A stretch of DNA of 64,000 nucleotides from Bacteroidaceae bacterium (GTDB lineage: Bacteria > Bacteroidota > Bacteroidia > Bacteroidales > Bacteroidaceae), in contig CABIVS010000008.1 of NCBI GenBank assembly GCA_902362375.1, forward strand, positions 142,696 to 206,695, written 5' to 3'. The notes under the pieces are model-generated. The model was given only the letters and a program-made list of their open reading frames with translations, did no database searches and was not told the DNA's origin. A program made the position numbers and the translations under genes. Positions within the stretch are counted from its first letter, which is position 1; each line of letters opens with the position of its first letter. Positions 19,502 to 29,161 of the stretch are shown piece by piece.

Positions 19502-20914
19502 ATGAAAAAAAATAAGCGACTTTTTATACTATTGACTTTGTATTTTTCCATCGGTCAGATAGATGCACAGACACCATTGAGTTTCGAAGAATCACTGCAT
19601 CTGTTGAATCAAGGAAATCAGAGTCTGAAAATAGCAGATAAGAGTATTGAGATTGCAAAGGCAGAACGTGATAAGCTGAATGCTTTCTGGTATCCCAGTC
19701 TTCAGTCTACAGGTGCCTTTGTACACATGTCGGAGAAGATCGAAGTCAAACAGCCTTTGTCGCAGTTTACCGATCCGGCTAAGGACTTTGTACATTCCAT
19801 TATTCCGGATGACCAGATTATTTCATCTATATTGGATCAAATTGGGGCAAATACCCTTATATTTCCTTTGACTCCAAGAAATCTGACAACTGTCGATTTA
19901 TCAGCCGAGTGGGTACTTTTTTCCGGCGGTAAGCGTTTTCGTGCCACCAACATCGGAAGAACGATGGTCGACTTGGCACGGGAAAGTCGGGCACAGGTAT
20001 CGGCCAATCAGCAAAGTTTATTGGTTGAAAGTTATTATGGGCTTCGATTGGCACAACAAATTGTGACTGTCCGTGAAGAAACTTACAACGGATTGAAGAA
20101 ACATTATGAAAATGCCTTGAAATTAGAGGCGGCAGGAATGATTGACAAGGCAGGCAGGCTTTTTGCCCAGGTAAATATGGATGAAGCCAAACGTGCCTTG
20201 GAAGCTGCGCGAAAAGAAGAAACAGTAGTGCAAAGTGCCTTAAAAGTCTTGCTGAATAAAAAGGATACAGATGCCAACATCACTCCTACCTCTCCCCTTT
20301 TTATGAATGATTCATTGCCACCTAAAATGCTATTCGATCTTTCTGTAAACAGCGGGAACTATACACTCAACCAATTACAGTTGCAGCAGCATATTGCCAA
20401 ACAAGAAGTGCGGATTGCTCAGAGCGGCTATTTGCCGAATATAGCCCTTTTCGGAAAGCAGACCTTGTATTCGCATGGTATTCAGAGTAATTTATTACCG
20501 CGTACCATGGTAGGTATTGGTTTTACATGGAACCTCTTTGACGGGCTGGATCGTGAAAAAAGAGTGCGGCAATCGAAATTAACGGAACAAACTCTGGCTT
20601 TAGGACAGATGAAAGCCCGTGATGATCTGGCTGTTGGGGTAGATAAACTTTACACGCAGTTGGAAAAGGCACAGGATAATGTAAAAGCTTTAAATGCAAC
20701 GATTGCTTTAAGTGAAGAATTGGTACGCATCCGAAAGAAATCATTTACAGAAGGAATGGCAACTTCTACCGAAGTTATTGATGCTGAAACCATGCTTGCC
20801 AGTGTAAAAGTGGCTCGTCTGGCAGCATATTATGAATATGATGTGGCACTTATGAATCTACTCTCGCTTTGTGGCACACCGGAACAATTTGCAAACTATC
20901 AACCTAAACCGTAA
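19502..20914 (+). CDS. TolC-family outer-membrane efflux protein
   Basis: This 470-residue protein has a signal peptide (MKKNKRLFILLTLYFSIGQIDAQ) and the two OEP repeats of TolC, each with long alpha-helical stretches (SLKIADKSIEIAKAERDKLNAFWYP and ALNATIALSEELVRIRKKSF). It should form the outer-membrane channel of a tripartite pump. It is first in an operon with the HlyD-type adaptor (6-base gap) and two permeases. Confidence 0.93.
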   Translation: MKKNKRLFILLTLYFSIGQIDAQTPLSFEESLHLLNQGNQSLKIADKSIEIAKAERDKLNAFWYPSLQSTGAFVHMSEKIEVKQPLSQFTDPAKDFVHSIIPDDQIISSILDQIGANTLIFPLTPRNLTTVDLSAEWVLFSGGKRFRATNIGRTMVDLARESRAQVSANQQSLLVESYYGLRLAQQIVTVREETYNGLKKHYENALKLEAAGMIDKAGRLFAQVNMDEAKRALEAARKEETVVQSALKVLLNKKDTDANITPTSPLFMNDSLPPKMLFDLSVNSGNYTLNQLQLQQHIAKQEVRIAQSGYLPNIALFGKQTLYSHGIQSNLLPRTMVGIGFTWNLFDGLDREKRVRQSKLTEQTLALGQMKARDDLAVGVDKLYTQLEKAQDNVKALNATIALSEELVRIRKKSFTEGMATSTEVIDAETMLASVKVARLAAYYEYDVALMNLLSLCGTPEQFANYQPKP

Positions 20915-20920
20915 CAAACA

Positions 20921-21907
20921 ATGAAACCAACTAGTAGAACCCTATCATGGGCTTTTGTCATCATTCTTCTGGCTGTCGGTATTTTCACCGGCCTGGGAGT
21001 TATAATCATGCATAAACAGCCGCTGGTCTTGCAAGGACAAGCTGAAGCAACTGAAATCCGTATCAGTGGGAAACTTCCCGGCCGTATCGACACTTTCTTC
21101 GTTCAGGAGGGAGACTGGGTACATCAGGGAGATACTCTTGTTGTCATTAATAGCCCTGAAGTACATGCCAAGTATCAACAAGTGAATGCCTTGGAACAGG
21201 TAGCAGTGCAACAGAACAAGAAAATAGATGCCGGAACCCGTCGTCAGATTGTAGCTACTGCACTTCAATTATGGAACAAAACGAAGAGCGATCTTACTCT
21301 CGCCCAGACAACCTACAACCGTATTCTTACTTTATATAAGGACAGTGTCGTTACTTCTCAAAGAAAAGATGAAGTAGAAGCTATGTATAAAGCGGCTGTA
21401 GCAGCCGAACGCGCTGCCTATGAACAGTATCAGATGGCTGTAGATGGTGCACAAAAGGAAGATAAAGCGTCTGCTGCCAGCATGGTCGATGCTGCCCGAA
21501 GCACAGTGGATGAAGTCTCGGCTCTGCTGGTAGACGCCCGGTTGACCGCTCCGGAAAACGGACAGATAGCAACGATCTTCCCTAAACGTGGAGAGTTGGT
21601 TGCACCGGGAACTCCCATTATGAATTTGGTGGTGATGGATGATATACATGTTGTTCTTAACGTGCGGGAAGATCTGATGCCGCAATTTAAAATGGACGGA
21701 ACATTCGTTGCGGACGTGCCTGCTATCGGTAAAGAAAATATTGAATTTAAAATCTATTATATTAGTCCGTTAGGCAGTTTTGCTACCTGGAAATCAACCA
21801 AGCAAACCGGAAGCTATGACTTACGTACCTTTGAGATTCATGCCCGTCCAACCCAAAAGGTGGATGACTTGCGTCCCGGTATGTCCGTGTTATTGACTTT
21901 AGATTAA
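20921..21907 (+). CDS. HlyD/EmrA-type periplasmic adaptor protein
   Basis: This 328-residue membrane-fusion protein has one N-terminal helix (LSWAFVIILLAVGIFTGLGVIIM), a split biotinyl-lipoyl domain (ISGKLPGRIDTFFVQEGDWVHQGDTLVVI and APENGQIATIFPKRGELVAPGTP), a helical hairpin between them and a C-terminal beta-barrel. It links the inner-membrane permeases to the TolC-like channel encoded just upstream. Confidence 0.92.
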   Translation: MKPTSRTLSWAFVIILLAVGIFTGLGVIIMHKQPLVLQGQAEATEIRISGKLPGRIDTFFVQEGDWVHQGDTLVVINSPEVHAKYQQVNALEQVAVQQNKKIDAGTRRQIVATALQLWNKTKSDLTLAQTTYNRILTLYKDSVVTSQRKDEVEAMYKAAVAAERAAYEQYQMAVDGAQKEDKASAASMVDAARSTVDEVSALLVDARLTAPENGQIATIFPKRGELVAPGTPIMNLVVMDDIHVVLNVREDLMPQFKMDGTFVADVPAIGKENIEFKIYYISPLGSFATWKSTKQTGSYDLRTFEIHARPTQKVDDLRPGMSVLLTLD

Positions 21908-21929
21908 TAGACATCAAATAAACCAGAGA

Positions 21930-23114
21930 ATGGATGAATCACAAACATATTCCCCTTTTCGTTCCGTACTGCTCAGAGAGTGGCGGCGAATGACTTCGCG
22001 GCGCCTTTATTTTGGTGTCTGCATTGTCTTGCCATTGTTCACCCTTTTCTTTATGGCTACGATCTTTGGCAACGGACAGATGGAAAACATTCCTATCGGT
22101 ATTGTTGATCAGGACAATACTGCTACTTCCCGGACGATAGTCAGGAACATTTCTGCCGTACCAACTTTTAAAGTGACAAAGCATTTTGTAAATGAAGCAG
22201 CTGCCCGTGAATCTGTGCAAAAAAAAGAGATTTATGGATATCTTTCCATACCTCCCCAATTTGAACAGAATGCGATTACCGGAAAGAATGCAACACTCTC
22301 CTACTATTATCATTATGCATTAATGTCGGTAGGTGGTGAGTTGATGGCGGCATTCGAAACTTCTTTAGCTCCGGTGGCTCTTTCTCCTGTGGTGATGCAA
22401 GCGATGGCACTCGGAGTAGAGCAGGATCAGATTACCACCTTTTTATTACCCGTACAGGCTAATAATCATCCGATATATAATCCTAGTCTGGATTATTCGG
22501 TATATTTAAGTCAGCCCTTTTTCTTTGTTCTGTTTCAGGTTTTGATTCTGTTGATTACCGTGTATGCGGTTGGCATTGAAATCAAGTTCCGCACAGCAGA
22601 CGACTGGCTGGCGACTGCCAAAGGCAACATAGTGACAGCTGTTTTAGGTAAATTATTACCTTATACCATTATATATATACTGATAGGATGGCTGGCTAAT
22701 TACGTCATGTTCGGCATTTTGCATATTCCTTTTCAGGGGAGTTGGTGGCTAATGAATATCATGACTGTGCTTTTCATCATTGCAACACAGGCTTTAGGAC
22801 TGTTTTTATTCTCGCTGTTTCCGGCAATATCGTTGGTTATAAGTGTAGTTTCTATGGTAGGTTCTCTGGGGGCTACTTTGTCCGGAGTGACCTTTCCGGT
22901 TCCCAATATGTATCCGTTGGTGAGGGATGCTTCCCATTTGTTCCCAGTCCGTCATTTTACGGAAATGATGCAAACCATGCTCTATGGAGGCGGTGGGTTT
23001 ATCCATCTTTGGCCGTCGGCTGTGATACTCTGTATCTTCCCGTTGCTGGCCCTGTCGCTGCTTCCTCATTTAAAACGAGCTATAGAAAGTCATAAGTATG
23101 AAAACATTAAGTAA
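21930..23114 (+). CDS. ABC-2 type efflux permease (first of pair)
   Basis: This 394-residue protein has one N-terminal helix (LYFGVCIVLPLFTLFFMATIF), a large extracytoplasmic domain (about 45-210, with IPIGIVDQDNTATSRTIVRN) and five helices in the C-terminal half. This is the ABC2_membrane_3 / YhgE-like layout of YbhR/YbhS-type exporters. No ATP-binding subunit is encoded in the operon. The end overlaps the next permease start by 17 bases. Confidence 0.88.
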   Translation: MDESQTYSPFRSVLLREWRRMTSRRLYFGVCIVLPLFTLFFMATIFGNGQMENIPIGIVDQDNTATSRTIVRNISAVPTFKVTKHFVNEAAARESVQKKEIYGYLSIPPQFEQNAITGKNATLSYYYHYALMSVGGELMAAFETSLAPVALSPVVMQAMALGVEQDQITTFLLPVQANNHPIYNPSLDYSVYLSQPFFFVLFQVLILLITVYAVGIEIKFRTADDWLATAKGNIVTAVLGKLLPYTIIYILIGWLANYVMFGILHIPFQGSWWLMNIMTVLFIIATQALGLFLFSLFPAISLVISVVSMVGSLGATLSGVTFPVPNMYPLVRDASHLFPVRHFTEMMQTMLYGGGGFIHLWPSAVILCIFPLLALSLLPHLKRAIESHKYENIK

Positions 23115-24282
23115 GTTACAACAGTTGTCATTCATCATTCGTCGTGAATTTCTAGCTATCAGTACCAGTTATGCGGTTTTGCTGGTGTTGATGGGAGGAA
23201 TCTTCGTTTATGGGTTGCTCTACAATTATATGTATGCACCGAATATTGTAACCGATGTACCTGTTGCCGTAGTCGACAATTCGCACAGTGAATTGAGCCG
23301 TAATTTTATCCGTTGGCTGGATGCTACTCCCCAGGCAGAGATCTCCAGTCAGGCTATGGATTATCACGAAGCAAAAGAATGGATGAAAGAAGGCAAAGTA
23401 CAGGGAATACTCTATCTGCCTCATGACTTTGAAGAGCGGGTGTTCCGGGGAGATGAAGCCGTATTTTCCCTTTATGCAACTACTGATGCCTTCCTGTATT
23501 TCGAAGCTTTGCAGGGTGCTTCTTCACGTGTCATGCTGGCTATTAATGATAAATACCGGCCAGATGAAGCGGTGTTTCTTCCGCCACAAGGATTGCTTGC
23601 CGTAGCTATGGCGAAACCGATCAATGTGGAAGGCACTGCACTCTATAATTATACCGAAGGATATGGTTCCTATCTTATTCCGGCAGTCATGATGATTATA
23701 ATTTTCCAGACCTTGCTGATGGTTATTGGTATGGTGACCGGAGAAGAATACAGTAGTAAAGGAATCCGCGCATATACTCCTTTTGGGTATGGCTGGGGAG
23801 TTGCCATTCGTATAGTAGCAGGAAAAACGTCTGTGTACTGTGCTCTTTATGCCATCTTTGCCTTTTTTCTATTAGGCTTGCTCCCTCATTTTTTCAGCAT
23901 ACCTAATATTGGAAACGGATTATACATTGTGTTATTATTGATTCCATATTTGATGGCAACTTCTTTCCTGGGATTGGCTGCTTCCAGGTATTTTACGGAT
24001 TCTGAAGCTCCCCTACTTATGATCGCCTTCTTCTCCGTAGGATTAATCTTTCTTTCCGGGGTTTCCTATCCAATGGAACTAATGCCCTGGTATTGGAAGG
24101 TGGCCCATTTCATTTTTCCAGCTGCACCAGGTACGCTTGCTTTTGTGAAACTGAATTCTATGGGAGCCAGTATGGCTGATATCAAACTGGAATATATAAC
24201 TCTCTGGATACAGGCACTTATTTATTTTACAATAAGTATATGGGTCTATAAGAAGAAACTGGAATCACATTTGATTGGTTAA
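23098..24282 (+). CDS. ABC-2 type efflux permease (second of pair)
   Basis: The protein has 394 residues and the same layout as the preceding one: N-terminal helix (YAVLLVLMGGIFVYGLLYNYM), periplasmic domain with VPVAVVDNSHSELSRNFIRW, then a C-terminal membrane cluster with YLMATSFLGLAASRYF. The two paralogous permeases probably form a heterodimer. Their start/stop overlap supports coupled translation. The missing ATPase must come from elsewhere, or the pump works without one. Confidence 0.88.
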   Translation: MKTLSKLQQLSFIIRREFLAISTSYAVLLVLMGGIFVYGLLYNYMYAPNIVTDVPVAVVDNSHSELSRNFIRWLDATPQAEISSQAMDYHEAKEWMKEGKVQGILYLPHDFEERVFRGDEAVFSLYATTDAFLYFEALQGASSRVMLAINDKYRPDEAVFLPPQGLLAVAMAKPINVEGTALYNYTEGYGSYLIPAVMMIIIFQTLLMVIGMVTGEEYSSKGIRAYTPFGYGWGVAIRIVAGKTSVYCALYAIFAFFLLGLLPHFFSIPNIGNGLYIVLLLIPYLMATSFLGLAASRYFTDSEAPLLMIAFFSVGLIFLSGVSYPMELMPWYWKVAHFIFPAAPGTLAFVKLNSMGASMADIKLEYITLWIQALIYFTISIWVYKKKLESHLIG

Positions 24283-24511
24283 ATTAACAAAAACAAAACA
24301 TGCGCTAATTATAACATATAGCAAAAGAACACTTTCAGATAAATCAACTTCGCAAGGTGAATAATCAACTTTGGAAATAAAAATGTTTCTAAATAGATGT
24401 TTTCTAGTAGAATCTCTCTTATTTCTTTGTATTTGTCATTGCTTTTGTCTAGTTTCGTTAACTGTTATGTTTATATGATCGTTAGAAGTAGTTTAAAAAA
24501 CAATTGTTTAT

Positions 24512-27500
24512 ATGAAATACATTGTATATATTCTTCTCTTTTTTCCTGTTTGGGTTACAGCACAGACATACAAATATATAGGAATAGAAGATGGCTTGAG
24601 CAATCGCCGGATATTCAATATTCAGAAAGATGCTCAGGGTTATATGTGGTTCCTTACAAATGAAGGGATGGACCGATACAACGGTAAAGATATAAAACAC
24701 TATAAATTAAATAAGGAAGGTAATACTTTAGATGCTCCCATACGTCTGGGATGGTTGTATACAGAACCGCATATAGGTATCTGGGTGATTGGCAAGCAAG
24801 GGAGAATCTTTCAATATGACGCTAATAAAGATGATTTCCGAATGGTATATAGATTACCGGATACTTCTGAAACAATTAGCTGTGGTTATTTGGACCGGAA
24901 TAATAATATTTGGTTATGTCGCAAGGATACTATATTGCTTTATAATATCAAAGATGCTCGCATATTCCAATTTTCCAATATATTCCATACTAGTATTACG
25001 GCAATAGAACAAGTAGATGAACATCATTTCTTTATAGCAACGGAAACAGGTGTACGGTATGTTAAATTGGAGAATGATATTTTAGAGATTATACCTGTTG
25101 AAACATTAGACTATTTCCATGCTCAGGTGAGTGAACTGTATTTTCACCAGCAATTAAAAAGACTGTTTATCGGTTCATTTGAAAGAGGAGTTTTTGTATA
25201 TGATACGAATACGCAGGAAATTATACGGCCGGACGCTGACCTCAGTGACGTAAATATTGCTTGTATCAGTCCTTTGAATGAAATGGAACTGTTGATTGCA
25301 ACCGAAGGGATGGGAGTATATAAAGTTGATGTGAACACTTGTAAACTGGAACATTACATTGTAGCCAACTATCAGAGTTATAATGAAATGAACGGAAATA
25401 ACATTAATGATGTCTTTGTAGATGAAGAAAAGCGAATATGGCTCGCCAATTATCCCACCGGAATCACAATAATGGATAATCGCTATGAAAATTATCATTG
25501 GATGAAGCATTCCATAGGGAATGATCAGTCGCTAGTCAATGATCAGGTACATGCAGTCATTGAAGATGAGGATGGCGATTTATGGTTCGGAACCAGCAAT
25601 GGCATTAGTCTTTATCATTCAAAAACAGGTAAATGGCATTCGTTCCTAAGTTCTTTTGACCAACAGATCAAAGATAAAAACCATATCTTTATTACTTTAT
25701 GTGAAGTATCTCCCGGTATCATATGGGCAGGGGGATTCACTTCCGGCATTTATAAAATAAACAAGAATACATTGTCGGTTGAATACTTCTCTCCTTACCT
25801 GCTTTCCCACGTCAATATGCGCCCGGATAAGTATATTCGTGATATAGTTAAGGATTCGAGAGGATATATCTGGTCGGGAGGGTACTATAATCTAAAATGT
25901 TTTAATCTGGCAACCAACAGTGTCCGTTTATATCCGGGGTTGAATTCTATCACATCTATTGTTGAAAAAGACAAAGACAATATGTGGATCGGAACCGTTG
26001 GAGGATTGTATTTATTAAATCGAAATACCGGTGAATATCAGTTTATTGAAATGGAAATAGGAGCTGCTTATATCAATACGCTTTATCAGGCGGATGATGG
26101 ATTGCTATATATCGGAACAAACGGTGTAGGAGTATTTGTGTACAATCATCAAAATAAAACATTCGAGCACTATTTTTCTGATAATTCCGCATTGGTTTCA
26201 AACAGGATATTTACAATACTGCCGGAAATGAACGGGCGTATAATGATGAGTACAGAGAATGGAATCACCAGTTTTCATACTAAAGAGAAGATATTTAATA
26301 ATTGGACCAGAGGAGAAGGATTATTACCTGCCTATTTTAATGCATCTGCAGGAACAGTGCGTCAGAATAAAGGCTTTGTATTTGGAAGTACAGATGGAGT
26401 TATTGAACTTCCGGAGAATGTGACGTTTCCCAAATATGAATTCACGAGATTGATATTCAGTGACTTTTATCTTTCTTATCAACCTATTTACCCAGGTGAC
26501 AAAGGTGCTCCCTTACAGAAAAATATTGATGAAACAGATGTACTGGAACTCGGATATGATGAGAATACTTTTTCGTTCGAGGTTTCTACAATCAATTATG
26601 ATTCTCCCGAGAATGCATTATATTCTTGGAAGCTGGAAGGATTTTATGAGAAATGGACACTACCGGGAGCTAATAATTTGATTCGTTTCACCAATTTACC
26701 TCCGGGCAAATACACCCTTCATGTGCGTGCTGTATCCAAAGAAGAACATGATATTGTTTTTCAGGAACGTAGTATGAAAATTATCATCACACGACCTTTC
26801 TGGTCGAGTTGGTGGGCCATTTTATGTTATATCTTGTTTGTAATCGGAGGGTTTTATTTCATTCTACGTGTGATAAATCTAAGAAAACAAAAGAAGGTAT
26901 CGGATGAAAAAACGCAATTCTTCATTAATACAGCTCATGATATACGTACTCCATTAACTTTGATAAAAGCACCTTTGGAGGAATTGCTGGAAGAAGAGAA
27001 TCTTACCGACAACGGGATAACCCGTACGAACATTGCATTGAGGAATGTGGAAGTTCTTCTACGACTGGTCAGCAATCTGATTAATTTTGAACGAACGGAT
27101 GTATATTCCTCTAAAATGAGTGTTTCCGAGTATGAGCTGAATACTTATATGAATGAAATATATGATACATTCTCTTCTTATGCAGCCATTAAGCGCATTG
27201 AGTATACATACGAGAGTACTTTCAGCTATATGAATGTATCGTTTGATAAGGAGAAGATGGATTCTATTTTGAAGAATATAATATCGAACTCGCTAAAATA
27301 TACTCCGGAAAGTGGAAAGGTCAGTATTTCCGTATCTGATACGAATGATTCATGGAAAGTGATCATCAAGGATACAGGTATAGGTATTCCTACCAGTGAA
27401 CAAAGTAAGTTGTTCAAGCTACATTTTCGCGCCAGCAATGCCATTAACTCCAAAGTGACAGGTAGTGGCATAGGATTAATGCTGGTAGGAAAACTGGTCA

Positions 27501-28504
27501 GCCTTCATGGTGGTAAGATTAGTGTGGAGAGTGTTGAACATCAAGGAACGACAATCAAAATTGTCTTTCCGAAAAGCAATAAAAACTTTCAAAATACCGG
27601 GGAGGAAACACACGCTAAGTTTGAAGCGTTGGCTCCTGTACTCCCCACTCCGAATGTACCTGCAAAGACAACTGTCGTTGTGGATAATCCTAATTCACGA
27701 CGAATTTTGGTTGTAGAAGACAATGATGAGTTACGCTCTTATCTGGTCAGTTCATTATCTTCCATCTATAATGTGCAAGCTTGCGCCAATGGAAAGGAAG
27801 CATTGATTATTATAAAAGAATTTTGGCCGGAACTGGTACTTTCTGATATTATGATGCCGGAGATGAGAGGAGATGAATTGTGTGTCGCTATTAAAAGCGA
27901 TATTGAGACTTCACATATTCCTGTATTGTTGCTCACAGCTTTAGGAGATGAAAACAATGTTCTTGACGGTCTGTCCATTGGTGCGGACGAATACCTCATC
28001 AAACCTTTCAGTGTGAAAATTTTGCGGGCGAATATTGCCAACTTACTGGCAAACCGGGAACTGTTGCGTATGAGATATGCCAATCTGGATATAGAAATGA
28101 AATCAATGGTTCCTTCAGCAAACGGTACTAACAGTCTTGATTGGAAGTTTATATCAAATGTAAAGAAAATCGTGGACGAGAATATAAATAACCCTGAATT
28201 TACTGTTGATGTGCTCTGTGAATCAAGTGGGATGAGCCGTACCAGTTTTTATTGTAAGTTGAAAGCTTTGACGGGACAGTCTCCGACAGAATTTATCCGG
28301 ATGATGCGTTTGAAACGTGCTACCGAATTACTGAAAGAGGGTGTATATGCTATTAATGAGATTTCAGACATGGTTGGATTCTCTGAAACTAAGTATTTCC
28401 GGGAAGTATTCAAAAAACACTATAAGATGAGTCCGAGCAAATATGCTAAAGAAGGAGGTAATTCCACTACTGCTGATCCGGAAGATGACGATGAAGAAGA
28501 TTGA
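24512..28504 (+). CDS. Hybrid two-component system sensor/regulator (HTCS)
   Basis: This 1330-residue one-protein signalling system has a signal peptide (MKYIVYILLFFPVWVTAQ), a periplasmic beta-propeller of Reg_prop repeats (about 20-640, e.g. DEDGDLWFGTSNGISLY), a Y_Y_Y domain (about 695-765), one membrane helix (about 769-790), HisKA with His809 (NTAHDIRTPLT), HATPase (GSGIGLMLVGKL), a receiver with Asp112 of the domain region at residue 1112 (LSDIMMPE), and a C-terminal AraC helix-turn-helix (about 1225-1320). HTCS proteins normally control adjacent glycan loci. Here the neighbours are an efflux operon upstream and a Fe-S/TonB/ECF operon downstream, so the ligand is unclear. Confidence 0.93.
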   Translation: MKYIVYILLFFPVWVTAQTYKYIGIEDGLSNRRIFNIQKDAQGYMWFLTNEGMDRYNGKDIKHYKLNKEGNTLDAPIRLGWLYTEPHIGIWVIGKQGRIFQYDANKDDFRMVYRLPDTSETISCGYLDRNNNIWLCRKDTILLYNIKDARIFQFSNIFHTSITAIEQVDEHHFFIATETGVRYVKLENDILEIIPVETLDYFHAQVSELYFHQQLKRLFIGSFERGVFVYDTNTQEIIRPDADLSDVNIACISPLNEMELLIATEGMGVYKVDVNTCKLEHYIVANYQSYNEMNGNNINDVFVDEEKRIWLANYPTGITIMDNRYENYHWMKHSIGNDQSLVNDQVHAVIEDEDGDLWFGTSNGISLYHSKTGKWHSFLSSFDQQIKDKNHIFITLCEVSPGIIWAGGFTSGIYKINKNTLSVEYFSPYLLSHVNMRPDKYIRDIVKDSRGYIWSGGYYNLKCFNLATNSVRLYPGLNSITSIVEKDKDNMWIGTVGGLYLLNRNTGEYQFIEMEIGAAYINTLYQADDGLLYIGTNGVGVFVYNHQNKTFEHYFSDNSALVSNRIFTILPEMNGRIMMSTENGITSFHTKEKIFNNWTRGEGLLPAYFNASAGTVRQNKGFVFGSTDGVIELPENVTFPKYEFTRLIFSDFYLSYQPIYPGDKGAPLQKNIDETDVLELGYDENTFSFEVSTINYDSPENALYSWKLEGFYEKWTLPGANNLIRFTNLPPGKYTLHVRAVSKEEHDIVFQERSMKIIITRPFWSSWWAILCYILFVIGGFYFILRVINLRKQKKVSDEKTQFFINTAHDIRTPLTLIKAPLEELLEEENLTDNGITRTNIALRNVEVLLRLVSNLINFERTDVYSSKMSVSEYELNTYMNEIYDTFSSYAAIKRIEYTYESTFSYMNVSFDKEKMDSILKNIISNSLKYTPESGKVSISVSDTNDSWKVIIKDTGIGIPTSEQSKLFKLHFRASNAINSKVTGSGIGLMLVGKLVSLHGGKISVESVEHQGTTIKIVFPKSNKNFQNTGEETHAKFEALAPVLPTPNVPAKTTVVVDNPNSRRILVVEDNDELRSYLVSSLSSIYNVQACANGKEALIIIKEFWPELVLSDIMMPEMRGDELCVAIKSDIETSHIPVLLLTALGDENNVLDGLSIGADEYLIKPFSVKILRANIANLLANRELLRMRYANLDIEMKSMVPSANGTNSLDWKFISNVKKIVDENINNPEFTVDVLCESSGMSRTSFYCKLKALTGQSPTEFIRMMRLKRATELLKEGVYAINEISDMVGFSETKYFREVFKKHYKMSPSKYAKEGGNSTTADPEDDDEED

Positions 28505-28538
28505 TAAATAAAAAGCAAATAGATACGTTGTATTTAAA

Positions 28539-28582
28539 AAAGTTCTCCTCTGTTATAGACACACATAACAGAGGAGAACTTT
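28539..28582. terminator. Bidirectional terminator
   Basis: A perfect hairpin with arms AAGTTCTCCTCTGTTAT and ATAACAGAGGAGAACTT lies around an 8-base loop between the converging HTCS and ECF-type S-component genes, with A and T runs on either side. Confidence 0.9.
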
Positions 28583-28635
28583 CTTTTTCAAAGCTTATAA
28601 CTCTTTTCTGGGAAAAGCGGTTATTGATAAGGAAG

Positions 28636-29148
28636 TTATTTGCGAATCAAATATCTAATGAATAAATAACCTCCGAATACTTGCAGGCACATTCCGGGTA
28701 TTGCAATACGGAAATCCTGAATGGCATTGTAGAAATTATCTATATACATCCACTCTCCCAATGTTCCTACAACTTGATAAGTAAGTACCACGCCAACCAA
28801 TACCGGAATAGAAATACGTCCGAAGCGTTGTGCGGCCCAGCCGGCAGCAATGGCAAGCAACACGGACTTTAATAAAATAGCAGGTAGTACCGCCGGTATC
28901 GGCATGCCAAAAAGTAAGGAATTGATAATGGGGGAAAGAACAGCAGTCAGTAGACCGACTTTCCACCCGTACTTATAAGCTCCGATCAGTGTGAAGAAAT
29001 AGATAGGCAGCCAGGTTATTCCTCCTTGCGGTATGAGATGAAAAAATTGGGGAAAAAGGATGTTTCCAACGATGAATAACGAGGCTGTCAGATAAGTTCT
29101 CACATTGCCGTAATTCAGCGAATAGAGTTTTACAGTAGTTGATTCCAT
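28636..29148 (-). CDS. ECF-type transporter S component (putative)
   Basis: This 170-residue integral membrane protein has about five or six helices. The pattern IPQGGITWLPIYFFTLIGAYKYGWKVGLLTAVLSPIINSLLFGMP resembles energy-coupling-factor substrate-binding subunits for vitamins and cofactors. It is the last gene of the Fe-S/TonB operon, 13 bases after the TonB receptor, so the two may handle the same small molecule across the outer and inner membranes. The substrate is unknown and no A or T component is encoded nearby. Confidence 0.7.
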   Translation of the reverse strand: MESTTVKLYSLNYGNVRTYLTASLFIVGNILFPQFFHLIPQGGITWLPIYFFTLIGAYKYGWKVGLLTAVLSPIINSLLFGMPIPAVLPAILLKSVLLAIAAGWAAQRFGRISIPVLVGVVLTYQVVGTLGEWMYIDNFYNAIQDFRIAIPGMCLQVFGGYLFIRYLIRK

Positions 29149-29161
29149 ATCATTTTATTAT

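Noticed and set aside
29149..29161. Riboswitch ahead of the ECF-type S component
   Set aside because: The gap to the TonB receptor gene is only 13 bases, too short for any known riboswitch.
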